Origin: JABMRP01 sp964444795
Lineage (GTDB): Bacteria; Planctomycetota; Planctomycetia; Pirellulales; Thermoguttaceae
Reading direction: 5' to 3'
Assembly (NCBI GenBank): GCA_964444795.1
Contig: CAYUIQ010000088.1
Span: 1 to 30,380, forward strand
DNA length: 30,380 nt
Shown: piece by piece, positions 1 through 8,342 of the stretch
Position numbering within the stretch: the stretch's first letter is position 1
Layout: each line of letters begins with the position of its first letter
The notes under the pieces: model-generated
Seen by the model: the letters and a program-made list of their open reading frames with translations, nothing else
Databases searched by the model: none
Told to the model about the DNA's origin: nothing
Translations under genes and position numbers: made by a program

Positions 1-1
1 C

Positions 2-31
2 CCATCAATCCCGCTGTTACTGAGTACTAGC
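2..31. repeat. 30-bp dispersed repeat, copy 1
   Basis: Matches positions 6962-6991 at 29 of 30 bases (T/C difference at 18/6978). It covers the stop codon of the minus-strand permease gene (27-29) and continues downstream of it. The second copy also lies directly at the 3' end of a minus-strand gene, in the same orientation. The core contains the 6-bp palindrome AGTACT. The copy may extend past the left window edge, since base 1 is the only flank visible. Its function is unknown. Confidence 0.8.
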
Positions 32-1163
32 GCCACATCGAACCGGCCGACTCCACCGCCACGGGCACGAAGAACAGCAGGGGTGCCCAGGCCGCCATCA
101 CCGGGGTTAGCAGGCCGATCGATCCGGCGTGCTGCAGCGACAGAACCACGAGCATGAACACGGTCACCACCAGGCCGCATATGCCGGTCGCCACGAACAC
201 GTTGCGATCGGACCGGCTGAGGATCATGGGCAGGCCCAACAGCAGCAGCAGGACATCGAGAAACGGTTGCACGAACCGGCTGTGGATGGCTACCCGCACG
301 TCGGCACCGAAATCGAGGCTCGGGTTTTGCAGTCCGGCAATCAATTGCGCGGTCGAGGAAAACTGCCGCAAGGCTTGGCCTCCCGTCAACTGGTCGAACG
401 AGATCTCGCTGACCACAAAGCACTGGCCCGGCTCGAGCCAACCGGGCGCGTCGCCGGCGGTAATCACGACCGGCTGGCCGTCGAGCGTCAACGTGGCGCT
501 GGAATCGAGGCCCTCCGGCTGCCGGACCTCTTCCATCAAGTAGCCCCCCGGACGACCGTCGGTAGGGGGTTGATAGAAAGCGTTTTCGGCCACCACCTGC
601 TTGCCATAGTCTTGCAGCATCGGCGGGAGGCGGAATTCCGGTTTCTCGATCCGCTTCTCATTGGCGTAAGTCGCCTTCCCGCGGATCAATACGTCGGTCC
701 GAAAGTCGTAGGTCGGTTTGAGTTCCTGGCCCTTGCTGCCAACCAGATCGGACGGTCGCCGGGACAATTCCTCCTTGAAGCGGGGGATGACCAATTCGCG
801 ATTGGCCGCCGCCAGTCCGCTGAGGCTCGCCGCCGCGATCAGTACCGGAACCACCACCCGCACGCGAGAGATTCCCGCGGCCATCAGTGCCGTCAGTTCG
901 TTGTGCCGCTGAAGCCAGGCGACGGTAAACATCCCGGCGGTGAGCGTCAACAGGCCGCTGATTCGATCGAAGAAGAGAATCGACTGATAGCCATAGTGGG
1001 CCCCCATCAACTCCAACAAGCTTCGCTGCTCGTTGACACAACGGAGAAACTCCTCGAGATTCGTGAATGCGTCGAAGACGATGTACAGCCCGGTGAGGCT
1101 CAAGAAACAGATCACGAACACGCGCAGAAACTGGCCCAAAACGTACCAATCGAGAATCCGCAT
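27..1163 (-). CDS. LptF/LptG-family permease
   Basis: A 378-residue inner-membrane protein of the YjgP/YjgQ (LptF/LptG) family. In diderm bacteria these proteins form the membrane part of the LptB2FG transporter, which extracts lipopolysaccharide for transfer to the outer membrane. Visible features are an N-terminal membrane segment (about residues 11-30), a second around 66-84, the family motif RHNELTALMAAGIS (87-100) with a third segment after it, a long periplasmic domain, and three hydrophobic segments in the last 90 residues. This is the normal family topology and length. The start at 1163 (MRILDWYVLG) is preferred over an upstream in-frame start because a purine-rich GGAAGGTGAG lies just before it. 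I cannot say from sequence whether it is LptF or LptG; no partner gene is in the window. Confidence 0.85.
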   Translation of the reverse strand: MRILDWYVLGQFLRVFVICFLSLTGLYIVFDAFTNLEEFLRCVNEQRSLLELMGAHYGYQSILFFDRISGLLTLTAGMFTVAWLQRHNELTALMAAGISRVRVVVPVLIAAASLSGLAAANRELVIPRFKEELSRRPSDLVGSKGQELKPTYDFRTDVLIRGKATYANEKRIEKPEFRLPPMLQDYGKQVVAENAFYQPPTDGRPGGYLMEEVRQPEGLDSSATLTLDGQPVVITAGDAPGWLEPGQCFVVSEISFDQLTGGQALRQFSSTAQLIAGLQNPSLDFGADVRVAIHSRFVQPFLDVLLLLLGLPMILSRSDRNVFVATGICGLVVTVFMLVVLSLQHAGSIGLLTPVMAAWAPLLFFVPVAVESAGSMWR

Positions 1164-1243
1164 CGCCTCACCTTCCTTGCCGGACGGACGTATTCGAGCA
1201 GGCAGCATAGGCCAACGGCGGCGGAGACGTCAAGATCGACCCG

Positions 1244-1409
1244 GTACGATGGGCCTCCGAGCCCGTCGATCTTCCCGTACGATGGGCCTCCCGTACGATG
1301 GGCCTCCCGTACGATGGGCCTCCCGTACGATGGGCCTCCGAGCCCGTCGATCTTTCCGTACGATGGCCGGCGCCCCGAGGTTCTCGACGGCCTCGGAGGG
1401 CCATTGTAC
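1244..1409. repeat. Tandem array of palindromic intergenic repeat
   Basis: Six consecutive units start with GTACGATGG at 1244, 1277, 1293, 1309, 1325 and 1358. Three are exact 16-bp units (GTACGATGGGCCTCCC). Two are 33 bp and carry an added GAGCCCGTCGATCTT-type segment. The last unit (1358-1409) is a degenerate hairpin ending in GGCCATTGTAC, the complement of the unit start. The array fills most of the gap between the divergent genes at 1163 (-) and 1579 (+). It belongs to the same family as the perfect inverted repeat at 8214-8284, so it looks like partial tandem expansion of a REP-like element. Confidence 0.85.
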
Positions 1410-1578
1410 GTGCTCCCCCAGGAGCGGGGTATTCCCGGGCCGTGGCTTGGCTTTTGCCCCACGGCGTCCAATAATGACTTCAGCGGCGCGAACTACGGTG
1501 CGACCATGTCGTTATATCTCTTGAGGCCTTGTCACCGTTGTTGGCATCCCTTTTCCACCCTTCTTGGAGCCCACTACC

Positions 1579-2412
1579 ATGCGAATGCTCTCCCCCTGCC
1601 TTGCCCTGCTCGTGCTGGCGTTGACTGCCACGACCGCCGGGGCCGACGGAATGTTTTATCAGTTGCCCGAGGACGGCACATGGGCCGAGTTCAAGTTTCG
1701 TGGCAAGATGACCATAATGGAAGAAGATCGCTCCATAACCGGCACCATCCGGATCGCGTCGGTCGGGCGAACGGTCGAGAAGGACGAACCGTGTCGCTGG
1801 ATCGAAGTGAAACTCGATATGAATCGCGGCGGCGGCAACGACGATGAAACCAGCATCATCTCCAAGGTTCTGGTTCCCGAGAAGTTTCTGGTGCCGGGAA
1901 ACAAATCGCTGAGCAACGCCGTGCGTGCCATCATCAAGGAGGACGAAGGCGAGCCGAAGGAAGTGGACGACCCGGAGAACTTTGAACATGGCCCGTTGCC
2001 CATGATCCTGGCCGATCCGCTGAAGAAATCCAAAGAGCTGGAAGCCCGCGAGATTAAGAGCAAGTTGGGAAAACGATCCTGCCGAGGAGTCAGCGGCCGG
2101 ATGTCGTTCAAGCCGGGGCATTCCGAAAGGATCGCGGTTCGGGTTCAAACGTGGCTGCATCCCGACGCGCCCTTCGGCGTGGTCTCCAATCGCTGGACGT
2201 TCGAGGAGCAGCCACCCAAGGGGGACGAAAAAAAGCCGGACGAGGAAGGCTCGCGGATGAAAATGACCTGGACCTCGACGCTGTCGGATTTCGGCACCGG
2301 AGCCACCAGTGAGTTGCCCGACGAGGCACCGCGGGAGAAAGTGAAGCCGGAGAAAACTGGGCTGGACAAGACGAAGGACGAGAAAGAACCGCCTGAGGAG
2401 AAACGGCCGTAA
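1579..2412 (+). CDS. Secreted protein of unknown function
   Basis: A 277-residue protein that I do not recognise. It opens with a clear Sec-type signal peptide (about residues 1-22, ending TTAGADG). The rest is soluble and charged, with predicted beta-rich sequence in the first half (EFKFRGKMTIMEEDRSITGTI). The last 35 residues are very rich in Lys, Glu and Pro and probably disordered. The ATG at 1579 is preferred over a TTG at 1564 because GGAG lies nine bases before it and the signal peptide then begins correctly. It is the first gene of a same-strand group of secreted proteins running to 6944, though a palindromic repeat (2424-2481) separates it from the next gene. Confidence 0.7.
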   Translation: MRMLSPCLALLVLALTATTAGADGMFYQLPEDGTWAEFKFRGKMTIMEEDRSITGTIRIASVGRTVEKDEPCRWIEVKLDMNRGGGNDDETSIISKVLVPEKFLVPGNKSLSNAVRAIIKEDEGEPKEVDDPENFEHGPLPMILADPLKKSKELEAREIKSKLGKRSCRGVSGRMSFKPGHSERIAVRVQTWLHPDAPFGVVSNRWTFEEQPPKGDEKKPDEEGSRMKMTWTSTLSDFGTGATSELPDEAPREKVKPEKTGLDKTKDEKEPPEEKRP

Positions 2413-2423
2413 TCGCTTGCCAT

Positions 2424-2481
2424 GTACGGTGGCTCTCCGAAGCCGTCGCTTCTTCGGGTCGACCTCGGTGGGTGGCCCGCG
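2424..2481. repeat. Degenerate copy of the palindromic repeat
   Basis: The left arm GTACGGTGGCTCTCCGAAGC (continuing to 2448) matches the arm at 8214-8238 with a few substitutions. The right arm (about 2460-2481, CGACCTCGGTGGGTGGC) is more decayed. It lies in the 112-bp gap between two same-strand genes. Confidence 0.65.
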
Positions 2482-2524
2482 GAAGGTGGACTGACGGATG
2501 TGTTGGGAACCAGGAGAATAACCC

Positions 2525-4087
2525 ATGCGTATAACCACCCTCTTACTCGTCTGCCTGATGCCCATCTCGGCATCCGCCCAGGCGCCCGAGCGGCAGCGGA
2601 AACTGCCGATCACCGTCTCCAAGGAAACGACCCGTATCACCAAACCGCTGCGCGAGGACGGCAGCGTCGATTACATCGGCGCGTTGAATCAGCAGGCAAG
2701 CCGGGGCGTGACGCCGGAGAACAACGCCAATGTGCTGCTCTGGAAAGCCTTCGGGCCGAAAGAGATCGACGAGGAGATTCGACCCACTTATTTCCGCGCA
2801 CTGGGCATCGAGCCGCTGCCGGATCAGGGCGATTACTTTGTGTCGATGTACGAGTTCTCCGAGCGAGAGAAATTCGACGAGGCGCAGCTCTACGACCACT
2901 ATGACGCAGCCATGATTCGGCCTTGGTCGAAGAAGCAATATCCAGACGTAGCCCGATGGATGCGGGCCAACCGCAAGCCGCTCGAATTGGCCATCGAAGC
3001 GACGCGCCGGCCGCGTTTCTACTCGCCGCTGATTGCCTCCGGCGAAGAACCGATAATGGTGGGCGTGGTGCAGCCGGGTTTCGTGGGGCAGCGCAGAATC
3101 GCCCGGGCACTGGTCGCTCGGGCGATGTTGCGAACGCAGGAGGGGCAGGTCGAAGCGGCCCGCGCGGACCTGATGGCCTGCCATCGACTGGCCCGGCATG
3201 TGGCCCGGGCGCCCACGCTGGTCCACTCGCTGGTGGGCCTCGCCATGGAGGGGATCGCCTTGCGGGCCGACGCGTCAATGGCCCACTTCGGCAACCTCTC
3301 GGCCGATCAGGCTCGCGCGTTGGCGGCGGATCTGGCCACGCTACCGCCCCTGTCGCCGGTCGTCGGAAAGATCGATCGGTGCGAACGCTACGTGTTCCTC
3401 GATTCGGTCGCCCTGCTCGTCCGCGTGGGACCCAGCGCGCTTTCCGGCTTGCCGAGCAGCGCCCCAGACCAAGACCTCATGAATCGCATGATCGAGACCA
3501 TGGCGGCCGATGTGCTCATCGACTGGGACATTGTGCTGCGAATCGGCAACTCGTACTACGATCGGCTGGTCGACGCGATGAACCGCCCCACGCATGCCGA
3601 GTGTGCCGCGGCCATGAACGAAATCACCCAGGAGATCGAATTGCTGGGCAAGGGAGTGAGGGACGCCAAGCAAATCGGCGAGGAAGTGCTCAAGGCCGGC
3701 TCACCCCGACGGGCGTCCTCGAAGTACATCGCCAATATCCTCGTCGCCCTGCTGCTGCCACACGTCGGAATGGTTAAGGACGCTGAAGATCGTGCGACGG
3801 TCAAAATGCAACTAACCCGCGCGGCCGTCTTCCTCAGCGCCCATCGGGCCGAGCAGGGTGAGTATCCCAAGAAACTCGCCGAACTCGAAGCCGACGACGA
3901 CTTGCTCGAAGATCCGTACATCGCCAAACCGCTCTGCTACCGGCGGCAGCGCGACGGTTATCTCCTTTACAGTGTCGGCCCCAACGCAATCGACGACCGG
4001 GGCCGAAACTACCGGTTGGACGGTCGGCCCCGAGGCGATTCCGACCACGACGATCTCGCGCTGCGCATGCCGCCGCGGAAACCATAA
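2525..4087 (+). CDS. Secreted paralogue A of unknown function
   Basis: A 520-residue protein with a Sec signal peptide (residues 1-19, cleavage after SAQA likely). The body appears mainly alpha-helical, with helix-rich stretches such as RARADLMACHRLARH-like segments around residues 210-225. The C-terminus has the pattern YLLYSVGPNAIDDRGR followed by an Asp-rich tail DSDHDDLALRMP. From memory, similar endings are common in planctomycete hypothetical proteins. No enzyme motif is evident. An AGGAG site lies just before the ATG. The next gene is a same-length paralogue 27 bases downstream with a similar leader, so the pair arose by tandem duplication and is probably co-transcribed. Confidence 0.75.
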   Translation: MRITTLLLVCLMPISASAQAPERQRKLPITVSKETTRITKPLREDGSVDYIGALNQQASRGVTPENNANVLLWKAFGPKEIDEEIRPTYFRALGIEPLPDQGDYFVSMYEFSEREKFDEAQLYDHYDAAMIRPWSKKQYPDVARWMRANRKPLELAIEATRRPRFYSPLIASGEEPIMVGVVQPGFVGQRRIARALVARAMLRTQEGQVEAARADLMACHRLARHVARAPTLVHSLVGLAMEGIALRADASMAHFGNLSADQARALAADLATLPPLSPVVGKIDRCERYVFLDSVALLVRVGPSALSGLPSSAPDQDLMNRMIETMAADVLIDWDIVLRIGNSYYDRLVDAMNRPTHAECAAAMNEITQEIELLGKGVRDAKQIGEEVLKAGSPRRASSKYIANILVALLLPHVGMVKDAEDRATVKMQLTRAAVFLSAHRAEQGEYPKKLAELEADDDLLEDPYIAKPLCYRRQRDGYLLYSVGPNAIDDRGRNYRLDGRPRGDSDHDDLALRMPPRKP

Positions 4088-4114
4088 CCAATCGAGGATT
4101 CAGGAGAACAGGCC

Positions 4115-5677
4115 ATGCGTATTACCACCCTCTTACTCATCTGCCTGATGCCCATCTCGGCACTGGCTCAGGCGCCCGACCGACAGCGAAAACTGCCGAT
4201 CACCGTTTCCCGCGAAACGACCCGTATCACCGAGCCGCTGCGCGACGACGGCAGCGTCGATTACATCGCCGCGCTGAACCAGCAGGCCAGCCGGGGCGTT
4301 ACGCCGGAGAACAACGCCGCCGCGGGGCTGTGGAAAGCCCTCGGGCCGAAGGATATCGACGAGGACATTCGAGCCGAGTACTTTCGCATGTTGGGCACGG
4401 AGCTGCCGCCGGAGAAAGGCAACTACTTCGTGTCGTTGTCCGATTTCGCCGGGCAAGAGAACCTCGACGATCCGTTCTACGACCAGCACGACGCGGCCAT
4501 GAGTCGCCCTTGGTCGAAGAAGCAATATCCAGACGTAGCCCGATGGCTGCGGGCCAACCGCAAGCCGCTCAAACTGGCCGTCGAAGCGACGCGCCGGCCG
4601 CGTTACTACTCGCCACTGGTGGCCACGGGCGAGCATCCGATGCTGGTGGCCGTGTTGCTGCCGGGTATCTCGGAGCACCGCGGGATCGCCCGCGCGCTGG
4701 TCGCCCGGGCGATGTTGCAGGCCAACGCGGGAGAGATCGAAGCGGCCCGCGCCGACCTGATGGCCTGTCATCGACTGGCCCGGCTCGTGGCCCAGGGGGC
4801 CACGCTGATCGACTCGCTGGTGGGCATTGCCATCGAGGAGATGGCCTTGCGTGCCGACGCGTCACTGGCCCACTTCGGCAATCTCTCGGCCGACCAGATT
4901 CGCGCGTTGGCGGCCGATCTGGCCGCGCTAAAGCCCCTGCCGCCGGTCGTCGAGAAGATGGATCGGGGCGAACGGTACATGTATCTCGATTCGGTCGCCA
5001 CGATAGCCCGAGAGGGCCCCAGCGCGCTTTCCGGCTTGGCGATGGGCTCCGTCAGGGAGAAGGATCCCATGCAACGTACGCTTGAGACGATGGCGGCCAA
5101 TGCGTTGGTCGACTGGGACATCGTTCTACGGATCGGCAACTCGTACTACGATCGGCTGGTCGACGCGATGAGTCGCCCCACGCATGCCGAGTGTGCCGCG
5201 GCCATGGACGAAATCACCGAGGACATCGAATCGCTGGCCAAGCGCGCCAAGGACCCCAAGCAAATCCTCTGGGAGGTGCTCAAGGCCGGCTCACCCCGAA
5301 AGGCGGCATCGAAGTACATGGGCAACATCTTCGCTGCCCTGCTGCTACCGGCCCTCGACATGGTCAAGATCGCGGAAGATCGCGCGACAACGAATCTTCA
5401 TCTTACCCGCGTGGCCGTCTTGCTGAGCGCCCATCGGACCGAGAAGGGTGCGTATCCCGAGAAACTCGCCGAACTTGAAGCGACCGACGATCTTCTCAAA
5501 GACCCGTACGGCGGCAAGCCCTTTGGCTACCGGCGGCAGCGCGACGGCTATCTCCTGTACAGCGTCGGCCCCAACGCGATCGACGACCGGGGCCGTAATA
5601 GCCGATTCGACGATCGGCCCGGCAGCGACCCAGACCACGACGATCTCGCGCTCCGCATGCCGCCACGGAAACCATAA
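4115..5677 (+). CDS. Secreted paralogue B of unknown function
   Basis: A 520-residue tandem paralogue of the preceding gene, of exactly equal length and collinear from signal peptide to tail. The first 60 residues differ at only about ten positions. Divergence is greatest around residues 60-130 and 300-320, while the C-terminal YLLYSVGPNAIDDRGR block is conserved. It has the same AGGAG ribosome binding site context. Function is unknown. Retention of both copies in full length, with differences concentrated in particular segments, suggests that both are expressed and have possibly specialised (inference). Confidence 0.75.
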   Translation: MRITTLLLICLMPISALAQAPDRQRKLPITVSRETTRITEPLRDDGSVDYIAALNQQASRGVTPENNAAAGLWKALGPKDIDEDIRAEYFRMLGTELPPEKGNYFVSLSDFAGQENLDDPFYDQHDAAMSRPWSKKQYPDVARWLRANRKPLKLAVEATRRPRYYSPLVATGEHPMLVAVLLPGISEHRGIARALVARAMLQANAGEIEAARADLMACHRLARLVAQGATLIDSLVGIAIEEMALRADASLAHFGNLSADQIRALAADLAALKPLPPVVEKMDRGERYMYLDSVATIAREGPSALSGLAMGSVREKDPMQRTLETMAANALVDWDIVLRIGNSYYDRLVDAMSRPTHAECAAAMDEITEDIESLAKRAKDPKQILWEVLKAGSPRKAASKYMGNIFAALLLPALDMVKIAEDRATTNLHLTRVAVLLSAHRTEKGAYPEKLAELEATDDLLKDPYGGKPFGYRRQRDGYLLYSVGPNAIDDRGRNSRFDDRPGSDPDHDDLALRMPPRKP

Positions 5678-5693
5678 CCCCAGGAGTTGCGTC

Positions 5694-6944
5694 ATGCCCA
5701 CGACAAATACACGCCCTCGCGTACTTGCCCTGATCGTTCTCGCGGCGGTCGCCTGTACGGCCCTCTTCGCCTCGCGACTGTTGGCCGACGGGAAGATGGT
5801 CGCGCCGGCCGACTACAAGGGCTCGGTCGAAGAGCGGGCCCAGGAGGCGATCATTATCTTCCATGCCTCCGATGAGCCGGGCGGCGCAACCGAAGACATG
5901 ATCCTCAAGGTGAGCGTCGTGGGCGAAGTCGAGAGCTTCGCCTGGATCGTGCCCTTTCCCAACGAACCGACCGTCGAGGAAGAAGACGCCCAACTGTTCC
6001 GCGAGCTTTTCGACTACGTCGAGGCGCGTCAGGTTCGCCGAGGATGGGGTAATGATTCTAAGCCGGAAGGAGCCAAAGCCGCGGAAACGCCCGCCAAGGC
6101 CGCCGTCGAGGTGCTCTCGAACAAGGTCGTCGGCTCCTACCGCGTGGCCGTCGTCCGCGAGAACACGGCCGGGGCCCTCAATGGATGGCTCGAGGAAAAT
6201 GGCTATCAAACGCTCGACGACGCCGACGACGTGCTTTCCTTCTACCGAGAGAAAGGCTACGTCTTCGCTTGTATCCGGGTCGACGAAGCCCAACTCGACG
6301 CCGAGGAGCCCGTCGATCTGCATCCGTTGCGGTTCTCCTTCAAGACCGGCGGCCGCGACGGGATCTACTTCCCGATGAAAATGACCGGCCTGCAGGAAAC
6401 GCCGTTCGACGTCAATCTCTACATCTTCTACGGCAAGTGGATCAACGACAACCTCTCGAAATTTGGCTACGAGCATCGCGGCTTCGTACGGAAGTATCGC
6501 GATTGGGATACGCCCCGGTGCGAGAGCAACGCGGGCAAGTCGTATTCGGCGCCGGAGGACGACCCGTTGCTGGGCAGTCTGGCGCACAAGATCCCCACGA
6601 TCGCCAAGTTTTTCCAGAAGTTGCACCCGGGCGAGCGATATTACCTGACCAACATCCAAGCTCGGCGGCTCCGGCCCAAGGCCGTTCGCCAGTGGGCCGA
6701 CGATTTGTGGGTGTTTCCGTATTACACGGACCCGGATTTTATCCCCTACGACGCCCGGCCCGATGGCCCGGCCCATGCCGCATGGCCCGACGAAGACGAC
6801 TCGGCGGCGGCGGATGCGTTCTCCTGGCCGATGGTGACGCTGTTTGCCGGCGTCGTGGGCGTTCTGCTGGGGGCCGTCGGCGGATTGGGGATCGCGCTAT
6901 GGGTGCGAAAACGGACAACCGGCCAAGACCCGCCGCCGCAGTGA
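5694..6944 (+). CDS. DUF2330-type membrane-anchored secreted protein
   Basis: A 416-residue protein with an N-terminal signal or anchor segment (about residues 10-30), a large extracytoplasmic domain, and a C-terminal membrane helix (WPMVTLFAGVVGVLLGAVGG) followed by a short basic tail, giving type I topology. The domain start (DGKMVAPADYKGSVEERAQE, then IIIFH, EDMILKV and FAWIVPFP) matches the DUF2330 family, whose biochemical role is unknown. The ATG at 5694 follows a strong AGGAG. An in-frame start at 5448 would overlap the previous gene by 230 bases and is rejected. The gap to paralogue B is only 16 bases, so the three genes 2525-6944 look like one operon. Confidence 0.75.
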   Translation: MPTTNTRPRVLALIVLAAVACTALFASRLLADGKMVAPADYKGSVEERAQEAIIIFHASDEPGGATEDMILKVSVVGEVESFAWIVPFPNEPTVEEEDAQLFRELFDYVEARQVRRGWGNDSKPEGAKAAETPAKAAVEVLSNKVVGSYRVAVVRENTAGALNGWLEENGYQTLDDADDVLSFYREKGYVFACIRVDEAQLDAEEPVDLHPLRFSFKTGGRDGIYFPMKMTGLQETPFDVNLYIFYGKWINDNLSKFGYEHRGFVRKYRDWDTPRCESNAGKSYSAPEDDPLLGSLAHKIPTIAKFFQKLHPGERYYLTNIQARRLRPKAVRQWADDLWVFPYYTDPDFIPYDARPDGPAHAAWPDEDDSAAADAFSWPMVTLFAGVVGVLLGAVGGLGIALWVRKRTTGQDPPPQ

Positions 6945-6961
6945 TCCGCCGGGCGATTCAG

Positions 6962-6991
6962 CCATCAATCCCGCTGTCACTGAGTACTAGC
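6962..6991. repeat. 30-bp dispersed repeat, copy 2
   Basis: 29 of 30 bases are identical to positions 2-31. It lies between convergent genes: 17 bases after the stop of the DUF2330 gene and 5 bases beyond the stop of the minus-strand oxidoreductase. It sits in the same position and orientation relative to its minus-strand gene as copy 1. No long stem or T-run makes it an obvious terminator. Confidence 0.8.
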
Positions 6992-6996
6992 CCGGT

Positions 6997-8178
6997 TCAA
7001 TACGTCTTGACCGCCACCGCCGCTCCCTCGCGCTGGGCCGAGACGTAGGCGCTGTAGATGGTCGAGATCGAATCGGCCGCCAGCAGCAGATCGCTCTCGG
7101 GCTCCTCGCCGTAAGCAATCGTGCGGTAGAAGGCTTCCATTTCCTGTGGATAGCCGGTGACCCAATCCTCGTCGGGCGAGGTGCAGGTCCAGCCTTGCTT
7201 GGTGCCGATCTTCTCGACCGTATAGATGTCGCGGAAGTTCTCCTCCCGCGGGTTGTAGGTCTCCATCGCCGTGTTGGGGTTGATGTTGCACCGCGTGCGA
7301 TGGTTGTTGGCACAAACCTCGAGCCAGTTGTGGATGCCGCCCAAGACGATGTCGGAGGTCAGCAGCGTGGCCAGCGTGCCGTCCTCGAACTCGATGTGGA
7401 TCATCGCGAAGTCGTCGATGTCGTAGTAGTCGCAGCGGATGTGGCCTTCGTCGCGGAAATCGGGCGTTCGCGTCACGGCATGCGCCCGGGCGGTGACGCT
7501 CTTGGGGCGGATCGGCTTGCCGTCGCGCACTCGGCCTTCGACTCGTTTTAAGTACAAGGAGGCGGTCAGCGGATGGCAGCCTTTGCCGATCAGCACACCG
7601 CCGCCACACCGGGCCGCGTGGGCGTAGTCGACCGAGTGCGAGCCGCTATGGGCTTCCTCGCCGTGGATCCAGAGGATCTGCCCGCCCGTCTTCTCCAGGA
7701 TCTCGCGTTCCTTCTGGATCGAGGGGGTGTAGACCCAGTTTTCGGCATACAGCAGCCGGCCTTTGCTGGCCGCTTCGATTTCGATCGCCTTGTCGACATT
7801 GGCCAAGGCCGAATCGAGCGCCACGTTCATATCGGCCCGATCCCAATGAAAATCATCCGATCCGTCGCCAAAATATCCGGTCAGCGGCTTCTCACAAACG
7901 ACAAACTTGTCTCGTTTCAGCCCCTCGATCGACACGGCCACGTGGGCCATCGGCGGCGTGCAGACGTGGATCACGTCGACCTGATCGATCAGCGCTTCGA
8001 GCTTATCGCAGAATTGGATTTCCCTTTTCCGCGCGTACTCTTTCCCCTGCTCAACATCGAGCGTATGCACGCCGACCACCTCGACATGGGTGCCATACAC
8101 CTTCTGCAGCGCCTCGAAATGAAACGAAGCGGAGAACCCCGCCCCAACGATGCCCGTACGAATGGTCTTCTTTTTCAT
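6997..8178 (-). CDS. Gfo/Idh/MocA family NAD(P)-dependent oxidoreductase
   Basis: A 393-residue cytosolic dehydrogenase. The N-terminal Rossmann fold shows IVGAGFSASFH (residues 10-20), where the usual GxGxxG is GAGFSA, and the family EKP motif at 96-98 (VVCEKPLTG). The C-terminal two-thirds is the alpha/beta substrate domain, with FAMIHIEFEDG and a helical end. Members oxidise or reduce sugars and related polyols with NAD(P). Planctomycetes carry many paralogues, so the substrate cannot be called. The ATG at 8178 starts directly with the beta strand of the fold. The gene stands alone: a palindromic element separates it from the ATPase operon upstream on the same strand. Confidence 0.9.
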   Translation of the reverse strand: MKKKTIRTGIVGAGFSASFHFEALQKVYGTHVEVVGVHTLDVEQGKEYARKREIQFCDKLEALIDQVDVIHVCTPPMAHVAVSIEGLKRDKFVVCEKPLTGYFGDGSDDFHWDRADMNVALDSALANVDKAIEIEAASKGRLLYAENWVYTPSIQKEREILEKTGGQILWIHGEEAHSGSHSVDYAHAARCGGGVLIGKGCHPLTASLYLKRVEGRVRDGKPIRPKSVTARAHAVTRTPDFRDEGHIRCDYYDIDDFAMIHIEFEDGTLATLLTSDIVLGGIHNWLEVCANNHRTRCNINPNTAMETYNPREENFRDIYTVEKIGTKQGWTCTSPDEDWVTGYPQEMEAFYRTIAYGEEPESDLLLAADSISTIYSAYVSAQREGAAVAVKTY

Positions 8179-8213
8179 GATCTTCAGCGTCGGATAAGGG
8201 ATCCGGAGGCGTT

Positions 8214-8284
8214 GTACGATGGCCCTCCGAGGCCGTCGTTGTCACAAGCCCGATCTTCTCGACGGCCTCGGAGGGCCATCGTAC
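8214..8284. repeat. Perfect 25-bp inverted repeat (REP-like element)
   Basis: The left arm 8214-8238 begins GTACGATGGCCCTCCGAGG. The right arm 8260-8284 is its exact reverse complement, with a 21-base loop between them. It lies between the ATPase operon and the oxidoreductase gene, both on the minus strand. As RNA it would form a very stable hairpin that could end or protect the ATPase transcript. Related copies are at 1244-1409 and 2424-2481. Confidence 0.9.
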
Positions 8285-8342
8285 GGGTTTTGCGACAAAG
8301 CCCAGTGTAGCGAAGCGACGGCGGCAGGGCAAGGAGGCCGTG

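Noticed and set aside
1244..1409. CRISPR array
   Set aside because: The units abut each other with no unique spacers of constant length, the units are palindromic, and no cas gene is present.
129..1847. A 572-codon plus-strand open frame across the permease gene and repeat array
   Set aside because: It is antisense to a well-supported LptF/LptG gene, lacks any domain, and its protein is biased in Arg/His/Gln as expected for a high-GC shadow frame.
5496..6776. A 426-codon minus-strand open frame
   Set aside because: Antisense to the DUF2330 gene and without domains or a plausible start region.
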